Assembly: GCA_016716435.1 (NCBI GenBank)
Contig: JADJWI010000001.1
Coordinates: 62,001 to 126,000, forward strand
Direction of reading: 5' to 3'
Source: Acidobacteriota bacterium
Lineage (GTDB): Bacteria; Acidobacteriota; Blastocatellia; Pyrinomonadales; Pyrinomonadaceae
Length of the DNA stretch: 64,000 nucleotides
The position numbers and the translations under genes were made by a program. Positions 30,533 to 39,142 of this stretch are shown here, piece by piece; position 1 is the stretch's first letter; every line of letters starts with the position of its first letter. The notes beneath the pieces are model-generated. The model had not been told where the DNA came from. It saw only the letters and a program-made list of their open reading frames with translations, and made no database searches.

Positions 30533-31453
30533 GTGGGAACCGAGAGCGAAAAACCAGACCTTACCCCGCACGCAGCTCTTCTTGCCGTTCAAGCTTTTTT
30601 CGGTTCGCTTCCGGTGATCGGGAAGGTCGTTTTGGCGGTTGTTCCGGCTATAGCACTTGTTGGGTTTCGGGTCGGGATCACGGCTCTGATCCTATTCGCG
30701 GTTCAGTTCTATCGGCGGCGGATATGGCTGCAGGAACGGTCGGATTACGTTCGGCTCGCGGTACTAAGTCTATTTGGGGTAACATTTAATCAACTTCTTT
30801 TCATCGGCGGGCTTTCGCTTACGAAGGCCTCGAATACTTCCCTCCTCGCCGTTACTATTCCGATCTTCACCATTATTATCGGTGCGGCGATCGGCAGCGA
30901 AAAGCTTCGCTGGCCAAAGGCAATTGGCGTGATCCTTGCAGCGGCGGGTGTGGTAATTCTCATCGACCCGCGAAATGCTTCGTTTTCCTCCGAGACGACG
31001 CTGGGTGATTTCCTCATCATACTCAATTCGTTCTCGTACGGGATATATGTAGCAACGTCGAAAGAAGTGATCACCCGCAACGGCGCGTTTCGTTCGATGA
31101 TGTGGGTGTTCATCTTCGCCGCTGCGGTCTGCGTTCCCCTCGGGGCTTGGTCGATCGCGTCCGTCAATATTTTAGAGATCCAGCCGATGATCTGGTGGCT
31201 GGTTCTTTACATCGCCATCGTCGCGACCGCCGGGCCTTATCTGCTAAATGCTTTTGCGATCTCAAAGGTCGATTCTTCGGTCGTTGCCGTTTACATCTAT
31301 CTGCAGCCGCTGATCGGCTTCATTCTCGCTGTTCTCTTTTTGAGCGAGGTGATCGATCTGAAGTTCGTGGCGGCCGCCGCACTTGTTTTTGCGGGCGTTT
31401 ATTTTGCGACCCGCCGGCATAAGCCAGTCGCGTTCGATCCCGACAAACGATAG
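30533..31453 (+). CDS. EamA/DMT-superfamily transporter
   Basis: A 306-residue protein with about ten membrane helices in two EamA repeats: the first around residues 20-145 (AALLAVQAFFGSLPVIGKVVL, then GLSLTKASNTSLLAV), the second around 160-295 (NSFSYGIYVATSKEVI, YLQPLIGFILAVLFLSEVI). It is of the drug/metabolite exporter type; the substrate cannot be read. The frame opens at a TTG at 30491, inside the upstream terminator, so I prefer the GTG at 30533 and the true start is not certain. Confidence 0.85.
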   Translation: MGTESEKPDLTPHAALLAVQAFFGSLPVIGKVVLAVVPAIALVGFRVGITALILFAVQFYRRRIWLQERSDYVRLAVLSLFGVTFNQLLFIGGLSLTKASNTSLLAVTIPIFTIIIGAAIGSEKLRWPKAIGVILAAAGVVILIDPRNASFSSETTLGDFLIILNSFSYGIYVATSKEVITRNGAFRSMMWVFIFAAAVCVPLGAWSIASVNILEIQPMIWWLVLYIAIVATAGPYLLNAFAISKVDSSVVAVYIYLQPLIGFILAVLFLSEVIDLKFVAAAALVFAGVYFATRRHKPVAFDPDKR

Positions 31454-31527
31454 GCTCTTTTAAACGCAGCCCTCCCGGTGCAACATTCTGCGAACTTTAG
31501 CGTAATATGTGCATCTAAGGCTTTGCG

Positions 31528-31806
31528 ATGCCAACTCAGATAAACCAGATCGAAACCGACGGCCGCGTCTATTTTCGCGTCGAGGGTGATATGTATGCCG
31601 AGGACGCCTTGTTGCTCGAACGGCTTGTCCGCGACACGCGTTCCGCGGGCAATGATCTGGTCACGATCGACCTTGCCGACCTTTCGTTCTTGGATAGCGA
31701 ATCGGCTTCGATCCTGCGGCGAATGGAATCTGAAGGCGTTGTTGAAATTGAGGGCATAGAGTTCTTCCTCCAGTCCGCAATCGACGTTGCGGAACGGGCT
31801 GCCTGA
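31528..31806 (+). CDS. STAS-domain protein
   Basis: A 92-residue stand-alone STAS domain. The strand-helix order is right, with the sequence IDLADLSFLDSESASILRRM matching the anti-sigma antagonist core, in which the Ser of D-S-x-(G/S) is the residue phosphorylated in SpoIIAA-type proteins. Here the sequence is DSES. No anti-sigma kinase is near. It may act in partner switching or as a small regulatory subunit. It lies 32 bp before lpxD on the same strand. Confidence 0.75.
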   Translation: MPTQINQIETDGRVYFRVEGDMYAEDALLLERLVRDTRSAGNDLVTIDLADLSFLDSESASILRRMESEGVVEIEGIEFFLQSAIDVAERAA

Positions 31807-31838
31807 CAAATCCTGCAAAAACGTTTAACTTTGAACCG

Positions 31839-32870
31839 ATGAAAACACGTGAGATCGCGGAGATCATCGGCGGAAAGCTTTTTGGCAACGACGAGACGGA
31901 GATCACGGTTGCTGCTGACATTTCGGCGGCCGGGCCTGGTCGAATTGCTTTTGTAAAAAGCGATTCGGCCGGTATTGAAACAACGGCGAGCTGCGTGATC
32001 GCACCCGAAGGCACCGAGACGATTTTGGGCGTCGAATGCGTGATCGCCGTCCGCGACCCGAAACTCGCATTTGCCCGGATCGCGGCGTTGCTCCATCCGC
32101 CGAAAGTGCGTCCGCCCGAAATTCATCCGACGGCGGTCATCGCCGATAACGCCGAAATCGGCGAAAGCGTTTTTATCGGAGCATTTTGCACCGTCGGCGA
32201 GCGAAGTTCGCTCGGAAGCGGAACACAGCTCCGTGCGGGAGCAAAGATCGGAGATGGCGTTACCCTTGGTGAAGAATGCGTCATTCACCCGAACGTCTTC
32301 ATCGAAGACGGCTCAACCCTGGGTGATCGCGTCATTCTCCACGCCGGCGTCGTCGTTGGAGCAGATGGTTTCGGTTATGTCCGTGGCGAAGGCGGTGACT
32401 ACGAAAAATTCCCGCAGATCGGCACCGTGGTGATTGAGGACGACGTCGAGATCGGAGCGAATACGTGTATTGATCGGGGAGCCCTTGGCGAAACCCGAAT
32501 CGGCGCGGGTACAAAGATCGATAACCTCGTCCAGGTTGGGCACAATGTGCAGATCGGTAAACGCTGCGTCATCGCCGCCCAAACCGGCATTTCAGGCAGC
32601 GTCACGATCGAGGACGATTGCGTCATCGGCGGCCAGGTCGGCTTTGGCGACCATGCCCGCGTGCAGAGCGGGGCGGTCATCGGATCGCAGGCCGGCGTGC
32701 TGCCGGGTAAGATCGTCCGGCCCGGCGTTTGGTGGGGAACACCTATCCAGCCGCTCGACGAATACAAGCGCCAAAACGCCCATGTAAAAGGGCTTGAACG
32801 ATTAAAGAAAGAGATACGAGACCTAAAGAAGAAACTCGAGAAAATAAAGGAAGGAAACGAAGATCAATGA
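31839..32870 (+). CDS. lpxD: UDP-3-O-acylglucosamine N-acyltransferase LpxD
   Basis: A 343-residue enzyme that adds the second hydroxy-fatty acid to the lipid A precursor. N-terminal LpxD domain (about 1-100, KTREIAEIIGGKLFGNDETEI) is followed by a left-handed beta-helix of hexapeptide repeats (from about 110: AVIADNAEIGESVFIGAFC to GDHARVQSGAVIGSQAGVL). The catalytic His is in NLVQVGHNVQIGKR. The C-terminal tail WWGTPIQPLDEYKRQNAHVKGLERLKKEI is a normal LpxD ending. It is coupled to the TPR gene by an ATGA overlap. With lpxB and lptD it shows the cell makes LPS. Confidence 0.96.
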   Translation: MKTREIAEIIGGKLFGNDETEITVAADISAAGPGRIAFVKSDSAGIETTASCVIAPEGTETILGVECVIAVRDPKLAFARIAALLHPPKVRPPEIHPTAVIADNAEIGESVFIGAFCTVGERSSLGSGTQLRAGAKIGDGVTLGEECVIHPNVFIEDGSTLGDRVILHAGVVVGADGFGYVRGEGGDYEKFPQIGTVVIEDDVEIGANTCIDRGALGETRIGAGTKIDNLVQVGHNVQIGKRCVIAAQTGISGSVTIEDDCVIGGQVGFGDHARVQSGAVIGSQAGVLPGKIVRPGVWWGTPIQPLDEYKRQNAHVKGLERLKKEIRDLKKKLEKIKEGNEDQ

Positions 32871-33766
32871 GATCAATTTTGATTATTGCGGCCGCAGCTT
32901 TGCTAGCCGCAGCGGCAATTGGCCAAACACCTCAGGCTCCGAAAAAGGCTCAGCCCTGTGCCGATACGGATTACGACTGCCTGATCAAGCTTTACGCCAA
33001 AGCGGTCAAAGACAAACCAAAAGACGCCGAAAACCACTATAACCTTGGTCTTGCTCATCAGCTCAAGGGCCAGTTCAAAGAGGCCGTTGCTGCATATGAC
33101 AACTATCTTGGTGCAAAGATGACCGGTCAGGCGAACCTCGCCGATGGCTACAACAATCGAGCGATCGCGAACCATAAGCTCGGGAAAAACGAGGCATCGC
33201 TGGCCGATTATGCAAAGGCGATCGAACTGAATCCGTCGAGTGCTCGGTTCTTCACAAATCGCGGCAATCTCTACACTGACCTAAAGCGGTTCGATGAAGC
33301 GGTCGCCGACTATTCGAAAGCCATAACCTTCGATCAAGCATACGTATCGGCCTATGCAGGACGGGCGATCGTCTATGGATCAAAGGAGGAATTCGCAAGG
33401 GCGATCGATGACCTCACCAAGGTAATCGAACTCGATCCGACTGACGTCACTACTTTCTACAATCGCGGTGTGTATTATTCGCAGAAGCAGGATTATAAAA
33501 TGGCGAAGGAGGATTTTTCGAAGTATATTGACTCGAACCCGGCCAATAAAATGATGCTCGCGGATTGCCTTTTGAACCGGGCGATCACGAATTACATGCT
33601 GAACGATGATGCCGGTGCGGTTGCAGACCTAACAAAGGCACTCGACGCGAACCCGAAACTGGTGAACGCATATGTCGCCCGCTCGCGCATCTACCGAGAC
33701 CAGAATAAGATCCAACTTGCCGAGGCGGATGAAAAAAAGGTCGCTGAACTTCAGGGTAAGCCCTAG
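32867..33766 (+). CDS. Periplasmic TPR protein coupled to lpxD
   Basis: A 299-residue protein with a signal peptide (MRSILIIAAAALLAAAAIGQ) and about six TPR units from residue 58 to the end, for example DAENHYNLGLAHQLKGQFKEAVAAYDNYL, NPSSARFFTNRGNLYTDLKRFDEAVADYSKAI and DPTDVTTFYNRGVYYSQKQDYKMAKEDFSKYI. The ATG overlaps the lpxD stop as ATGA, which means translational coupling. It may scaffold envelope proteins. It ends tail to tail with lpxB, the stops abutting. Confidence 0.9.
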   Translation: MRSILIIAAAALLAAAAIGQTPQAPKKAQPCADTDYDCLIKLYAKAVKDKPKDAENHYNLGLAHQLKGQFKEAVAAYDNYLGAKMTGQANLADGYNNRAIANHKLGKNEASLADYAKAIELNPSSARFFTNRGNLYTDLKRFDEAVADYSKAITFDQAYVSAYAGRAIVYGSKEEFARAIDDLTKVIELDPTDVTTFYNRGVYYSQKQDYKMAKEDFSKYIDSNPANKMMLADCLLNRAITNYMLNDDAGAVADLTKALDANPKLVNAYVARSRIYRDQNKIQLAEADEKKVAELQGKP

Positions 33767-34933
33767 TTACCGTGCAAGCAGTTTCTGAATGGCCACGGCG
33801 GCCCGCTTTGAAGCTCCGCCGTGGCCAAGTTTATCTGTGGCAGTTTTGAGTTCTTCCCGTGTTCTTTTATTAGTCTCGGGCTCGAGCAAACGAAACAATT
33901 CTGCGGAGAGTTTCGCAGGCGTAAGGTCGTTCTGAATAAGCTCCGTGGCGATCCTTCGCTCGGCTATCAGATTTATCAGCCCAAAGTGCTCGACCCGTAT
34001 AAGCGGGCGGAGAAGCCTGTAGTTCAAGGACGTTGATTTGTATACGATGACCAACGGCGTGCCGATGATGCCGGTCTCAAGCGTTGCGGTACCGCTCGTC
34101 ACCGCCGCCGCATCCGCCGCATTCAATGCGTTGTACGTCTCACCGAAAACCGCTCGTATTTCCCGCAGGCGAGCTCGTTCATCCTCGTCGAGCGTCGCAA
34201 GTGCTGCGTCCAATTCGCCGCGGTGTTTCGCGTAAGCGAACGCGATAACGAACTGAAGGCTCGCATCTTCCACCCGCAACCGAGCGGCCGTTCGGAGAAG
34301 CTCGGGCAAAATGCGGACTATCTCCTTGTGCCGGCTACCGGGCAAAAGAGCGATGATCGGCCGCGAGGCCTCAAACCCGTGGCGCCGACAAAACTCAGCT
34401 TTTTCTTCGGTTGCATTGACCTCGCGGGCAAGCGGATTTCCCACATATTCAACATGATGGATCCTGCGCTCGGCGTACCAATCTTTCTCAAATGGCAATA
34501 TCGTCAGGAGGAGATCAACGTAACGGCGGATCGACCGGATCCGATAAGCACGCCATGCCCAGATCTGCGGCGAGATGTAGTAGACAACCTGGATACCTTG
34601 CTTCTTGAGCGACCTTGCAAGCTTGAGGTTGAACTCGGGAAAGTCAACGAGAATTGCGACGTCGGGCCGCTCGGCCTTTGCAGAATTCAACAGATCGCGG
34701 CGTGCCCGTAGAAACATGGGCAGTGCCTTCGCGACCTCCGGAAGCCCAATTATTCCGAAATCATCCGATCGAACAACATCTAGAACCCCGACTTCCCTCA
34801 TTTTTGGCCCCGCCGCACCAAAGAAATCCGCTGTGGGAAAGAAGACCTTCAGCTCTTGAACTACACGGGCCGCGTGCTTGTCGCCCGAGGCCTCGCCGGC
34901 GACGATCAAGAACTTTCGTGTTCCTTTGTGCAT
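33767..34933 (-). CDS. lpxB: Lipid-A-disaccharide synthase LpxB
   Basis: A 388-residue glycosyltransferase that joins lipid X and UDP-2,3-diacylglucosamine. Signatures: LIVAGEASGDKHAARVVQEL, FGAAGPKMREVGVL, LVDFPEFNLKLARSLKKQGIQVVYYISPQIWAWRAYRI, FVGNP-like VEYVGNPLAREV and LLPGSRHKEIVRILP. Each is a standard LpxB block. Full length. It lies on the opposite strand to lpxD and its TPR partner, sharing the same intergenic end. Confidence 0.96.
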   Translation of the reverse strand: MHKGTRKFLIVAGEASGDKHAARVVQELKVFFPTADFFGAAGPKMREVGVLDVVRSDDFGIIGLPEVAKALPMFLRARRDLLNSAKAERPDVAILVDFPEFNLKLARSLKKQGIQVVYYISPQIWAWRAYRIRSIRRYVDLLLTILPFEKDWYAERRIHHVEYVGNPLAREVNATEEKAEFCRRHGFEASRPIIALLPGSRHKEIVRILPELLRTAARLRVEDASLQFVIAFAYAKHRGELDAALATLDEDERARLREIRAVFGETYNALNAADAAAVTSGTATLETGIIGTPLVIVYKSTSLNYRLLRPLIRVEHFGLINLIAERRIATELIQNDLTPAKLSAELFRLLEPETNKRTREELKTATDKLGHGGASKRAAVAIQKLLAR

Positions 34934-35173
34934 AGAAGGTCAGCCCGCGGGCAGCACTTAGATACTAATTCAAGTTGAGTAGATTTGGAATTACAACCTA
35001 AAGCAGCACTTTAAGCATCGAAAACGCGATTTACGGTATTCATATACTGGTCCGGCGGGTTCATCTGCTTGCAGAATGGCCCTCCAAACCTTAAAATGTG
35101 AAGTTTGTTTACTAGTTTTCAGATTGCATTTATTTAATTGGTTAGGCCGTTCGTAGCCTAAGTGGAGGAGTTA

Positions 35174-37837
35174 GTGAAACTTCGCGTCATTCTTGGCATT
35201 TTAAGCCTCTCATTTTTTGCCTTTTACTCTGCGGTCTCGGGGCAGGTAGATTCGGTCATTGGCCAGTTCACGAACTCGTTTGCCGAATCCTTTGCGGGAG
35301 GGATCAGTGGCAATGGACGGTTCATCGTGTTCGAATCACGAGGCAATCTTGCGACGGTAGATCCGCGGAATGCTGATGGTAACCGCGAGATCTTTCTTTA
35401 CGATTATGCCCAAAGGCAGATATTTCAGATCACAGACACAAAGAGCGTTCTTTTCAATCCGGATCTGATACCGTCTTTCAACAATACCAGGGTTGAGATT
35501 GTCAACACGCGTCCGGTTATCAGCAACGACGGACGATGGATCGCATTCAGCTCAAATGCGACGACATCGACCCCGGCCGAGCCGAATGCGACAAATCCCG
35601 GTAGCTTTGATGGCAATTCGTTCACAACCCCGACGGCTACGCCGTCCCCAACACCTACGCCGACCGCTTCACCTTCGCCGACACCAACGCCAGCGTTCAA
35701 TCCACTTCAGGAGGACGGCAATCTCGAGATATGGCTTTACGAGATACCGGCCTACTTGCCGGCGAATCTACGCACCGGCGAAGAGATACCGTTTGTCGAC
35801 CTTTCCACCGGAACGTTTACGCCAGTCACAAATACCGATCCGAGCAGATTACCTATCGCTGGCACGAACACGACCGGGCCATTCGTCGCTGACGATAATC
35901 ACGATCCAAGTATCAGCGACAACGGCTCGATCGTTGCGTTTGTTTCCACCCGTGATCTTGTCGCCGGCAGAAACAGCTTTCCGGACGACGACAATGACGA
36001 AATATTCACCTACTCTCGGTCGGGCGGAGGGAGCTCGAACGTTAGTGGGATAAAGACCAAGGAGGGTGGGAGCCCGGTATGCGTAGCGGGCGTTGGCGGC
36101 ACAATTTGTCAGATAACCGAAACGCCAAGAGGGCCGATATTCGATCCGATATACAACAAGAATGTGACCATCTCCGGCGATGGCGCGCGCTTAGTTTTCG
36201 CCAGCACCGGTGACAATCCGATCATTGGGATGACCGGCGGGACCAATCCTTCAACTAGCCGTAATGAGGAGATCTTTGTCTCTGACCTGGCTCCTGCGGG
36301 TGGCCCGGGAACGCTTAAACGGCAAGTCACTACAACGACGCCGACGAATCCGGGTGACGTTGTAAATATTCTCGACCTCGGACGGCGAATGAGCCGGGAC
36401 GGCAATTTCGTCGTTTTTGATTCGTACGCGGATCTTGCGAATGAACACAGCGGGACGAACCAAACCGCTTTTGCGTCATTTCTTTACGGTGTTGCGGAGG
36501 ATGAATTCCGTCGTATCCTTCCTCGGAGCTCGGCAGACAGCGAAGCCTTCGGGGGCGATGTGCAGCGGTACGGCGGATTCTCGGATTATGGAACTGATGG
36601 GACAGCTCAAACGCTTGTCTTGCAGACCAGAATGAACATCAAACCGGATGGGACGATTCCTACCAATGCGGATGAGGGGCTAAATCCCGTAGACGACCGC
36701 CCAGTTCAGATCTATCGCTACCCGATCAATATTCCGGCAACTGACGCCATTTTCACCCGGATGAGCAAGTTCCCGATTTCCGTTTCATTCCTTGCCTCGA
36801 CGCAGCCGATACCGAGCAATACTTCGGATCGGATAGCGTTCAATCTTGCGCTTACAGAATTGGGGGGCGGCAACGTTGACGGAAATTCCGAGGTCTATTA
36901 CCTTTATCTTCCTGAAAAGGTTGGGGAAAGCGCGGTGACCTTCAACTTTGCGACCGGGGCGACCCGACGCCCGGTTATACCCGAACCGGTTCCTTCGCCG
37001 AGTCCAACGGCAACGCCGAGCCCGACTCCGACTCCGACGCCAACACCAACCCCGACGCCAACACCGTCGCCGAGTCCGAGCCCAACGGGAAGCCCGACGC
37101 CGACTCCGAGTCCAACACCGGTTACACCCAGTGCGGTCGTGGGACTGTCCCCGGGGATCCTCGCATACGTTAATTATACCGGGGCGGTGGATCGCCCAGT
37201 GGTGGCACGCACAGCCGTAGGTTCTCTAAACCGGATGCCGCAGTTACCGATCGAGTTGAGCGGTGTAACAGTATCCATTGGAGGTGCGGCGGCGGGGATC
37301 AAGTCCGTGAGTCAACGGCAACTCTTGATCGTTGTACCGGAAGGACTCCAGTCCTCGACCTCCGGCACCGAGCACCCGCTCGTAGTAAACAATAACGGTG
37401 TCATTTACCGTGGTACCGTAGTTCTGGTCACCGCGCAGCCGGACATATTCTCATTCGACAATATTGGCCCCGGAGGGCGGGCGAATGTTCGGAACGTAAC
37501 GAACCGAGTTCACACATTTGAACCGTTCGGAGTGCGGACGGTGCAGATCCGCGGTGGAAAACTGGTCGCATCCAGGCTCAGGATCTATTTGACCGGAACA
37601 TCGGGTGCTTCGCAGTCGCTGCTGAACATCCGTATCGGGTTTAATCCGCAAACGGCCGCAACGATCCTAACCAACGCCGTCCCGGCAGAACCCGGGGTTC
37701 AGCAGATCGACTTTACGGTTCCGCCGGAACTTGCCGGCAGAGCAGACCAAGTCGTTACTGTCAGCGTCGTTGATCTGAATGGGAACATCTTCACCTCCCG
37801 GCTTGCGGATACGGCTCCGCGGATCAGCTTCTATTGA
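35174..37837 (+). CDS. Large secreted PD40 protein with proline-rich linkers
   Basis: A 887-residue exported protein. Signal peptide at the start (MKLRVILGILSLSFFAFYSAVSG). PD40-like propeller blades with SGNGRFIVFESRGNL, ISNDGRWIAFSSN, ISDNGSIVAFVSTRDL, SGDGARLVFASTGD and MSRDGNFVVFDSYADL. Two Pro/Thr/Ser repeat linkers (TPSPTPTPTASPSPTPTPA at about 165-185 and a longer one near 620-660). The last 200 residues form a domain like the C-terminal domains found in Acidobacteria secreted proteins (SPGILAYVNYTG, LPIELSGVTVSIGGAA, VPEGLQSS). Likely outer surface. I start at the GTG at 35174, placed three bases after GGAGGAG; an in-frame GTG at 35162 would swallow the ribosome site. Confidence 0.8.
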   Translation: MKLRVILGILSLSFFAFYSAVSGQVDSVIGQFTNSFAESFAGGISGNGRFIVFESRGNLATVDPRNADGNREIFLYDYAQRQIFQITDTKSVLFNPDLIPSFNNTRVEIVNTRPVISNDGRWIAFSSNATTSTPAEPNATNPGSFDGNSFTTPTATPSPTPTPTASPSPTPTPAFNPLQEDGNLEIWLYEIPAYLPANLRTGEEIPFVDLSTGTFTPVTNTDPSRLPIAGTNTTGPFVADDNHDPSISDNGSIVAFVSTRDLVAGRNSFPDDDNDEIFTYSRSGGGSSNVSGIKTKEGGSPVCVAGVGGTICQITETPRGPIFDPIYNKNVTISGDGARLVFASTGDNPIIGMTGGTNPSTSRNEEIFVSDLAPAGGPGTLKRQVTTTTPTNPGDVVNILDLGRRMSRDGNFVVFDSYADLANEHSGTNQTAFASFLYGVAEDEFRRILPRSSADSEAFGGDVQRYGGFSDYGTDGTAQTLVLQTRMNIKPDGTIPTNADEGLNPVDDRPVQIYRYPINIPATDAIFTRMSKFPISVSFLASTQPIPSNTSDRIAFNLALTELGGGNVDGNSEVYYLYLPEKVGESAVTFNFATGATRRPVIPEPVPSPSPTATPSPTPTPTPTPTPTPTPSPSPSPTGSPTPTPSPTPVTPSAVVGLSPGILAYVNYTGAVDRPVVARTAVGSLNRMPQLPIELSGVTVSIGGAAAGIKSVSQRQLLIVVPEGLQSSTSGTEHPLVVNNNGVIYRGTVVLVTAQPDIFSFDNIGPGGRANVRNVTNRVHTFEPFGVRTVQIRGGKLVASRLRIYLTGTSGASQSLLNIRIGFNPQTAATILTNAVPAEPGVQQIDFTVPPELAGRADQVVTVSVVDLNGNIFTSRLADTAPRISFY

Positions 37838-37861
37838 TCCTAAAGCATTTAAGCCATAAGA

Positions 37862-37893
37862 AAGGCGGACCACTCGCGGGTTCGCCTTTTTTC
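37862..37893 (+). terminator. Terminator after the PD40 gene
   Basis: AAGGCGGACC pairs with GGGTTCGCCTT (one wobble) and is followed by TTTTTT. Confidence 0.8.
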
Positions 37894-38083
37894 TTGAGAT
37901 CGATCCGAACAAGGCACAATAAAGGCCAGTTATCATCCGATAACTTTTTGTAATGTTTGCCATTCGCGGCCCTTTATATTAACCTTTTCTTTTGCGAATG
38001 TTCGTTTACTAACCTCACAGATCATTCGCCCCGCGGCCCGTGCCGCCCAAACTTCACACCAATATAGGAGCATTTTTTAATAC

Positions 38084-39076
38084 ATGGCAGGAAAAGACGT
38101 AGCAACAATGAAGATCGCAGGAAAGGTTTGGAAGAATGGTGAGCTCATCGATTGGGACGACGCCCGCATCCATGTGATGTCCCATGTGGTCAATTACGGT
38201 TCGAGTGTGTTCGAGGGCATTCGCTGTTACAACACCACCAAGGGCTCGGCGGTGTTTCGTCTTACAGAGCACATGCAACGTCTGCTAAACTCCGCAAAGA
38301 TCTATCGTATGGAACAGAAGTTCGGCCGCCAAGAACTTTGCGACGCGACGACCGAGCTCATCCGGACCAGCGGACTCGAAGAATGCTACATCCGTCCTGT
38401 CATCATCCGGGGCCTTGATGAGGAAAAGCCGGCATTTGGCGTAAACCCCTTCCCGAATCCTGTCGACGCTTATATTGCGGCGTGGGAGTGGGGCAAGTAT
38501 CTCGGTGAAGAGGCTCTTGAGAACGGCATTGACGTTTGCGTATCGAGCTGGACCCGCATCACCTCTAACTCGATGCCCTCTATGGCAAAGGCCGGTGCGA
38601 ATTACATGAATTCGCAGCTCATCAAGATGGAGGCCTTGCTTGGCGGCTTCGCTGAAGGGATTGCCCTCGATGACCGCGGCTACGTATCTGAAGGTTCGGG
38701 CGAGAATCTATTCATCGTTAACGGTGGCAAGCTGATCACGCCTCCGCTCGGGGCCTCGATCCTTCCCGGAATCACCCGTGATTCGGTCATTCAGATTGCC
38801 CGCGAACTCGGTATCGAGGTCGTCGAAACGACCATCCAACGTGCCGCACTTTATCTCGCCGATGAACTTTTCTTTACCGGCACCGCGGCAGAGATCACGC
38901 CGATCCGTTCGGTCGACCGCATCACCGTCGGCGCCGGCAAACGCGGCGAGATCACGGCCAAGCTTCAGGAAGAGTTTTTCAAGGTGATCATGGCCGAACG
39001 CCCGGCTCCTAATAATGCCGAGTGGCTCACATTCGTTCACGACACCGGTGAAAAAAAAACAGCATCGGCTAACTGA
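38084..39076 (+). CDS. ilvE: Branched-chain-amino-acid aminotransferase
   Basis: A 330-residue class IV PLP aminotransferase that exchanges amino groups between leucine, isoleucine or valine and 2-oxoglutarate. Motifs: GELIDWDDARIHVMSHVVNYGSSVFEGIRCYN, IRPVIIRG, the PLP-binding Lys in SSWTRITSNSMPSMAKAGANYMNSQLIK, and YVSEGSGENLFIVNGGKL; ITRDSVIQIARELGIEV follows. All are standard IlvE blocks. Ends about 20 bp before a strong terminator. Confidence 0.94.
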   Translation: MAGKDVATMKIAGKVWKNGELIDWDDARIHVMSHVVNYGSSVFEGIRCYNTTKGSAVFRLTEHMQRLLNSAKIYRMEQKFGRQELCDATTELIRTSGLEECYIRPVIIRGLDEEKPAFGVNPFPNPVDAYIAAWEWGKYLGEEALENGIDVCVSSWTRITSNSMPSMAKAGANYMNSQLIKMEALLGGFAEGIALDDRGYVSEGSGENLFIVNGGKLITPPLGASILPGITRDSVIQIARELGIEVVETTIQRAALYLADELFFTGTAAEITPIRSVDRITVGAGKRGEITAKLQEEFFKVIMAERPAPNNAEWLTFVHDTGEKKTASAN

Positions 39077-39095
39077 TCTCCAGTAACACGTTTTC

Positions 39096-39142
39096 AGCCC
39101 CGCCCCGGAGTGTGCGAAACTCTCCGAAGCGGGGCTTTTCTT
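39096..39142 (+). terminator. Terminator between ilvE and the spermidine-synthase-like gene
   Basis: AGCCCCGC (39096-39103) pairs with GCGGGGCT (39129-39136) with a second inner stem, followed by TTTTC. The next gene starts immediately after, at 39143. Confidence 0.8.
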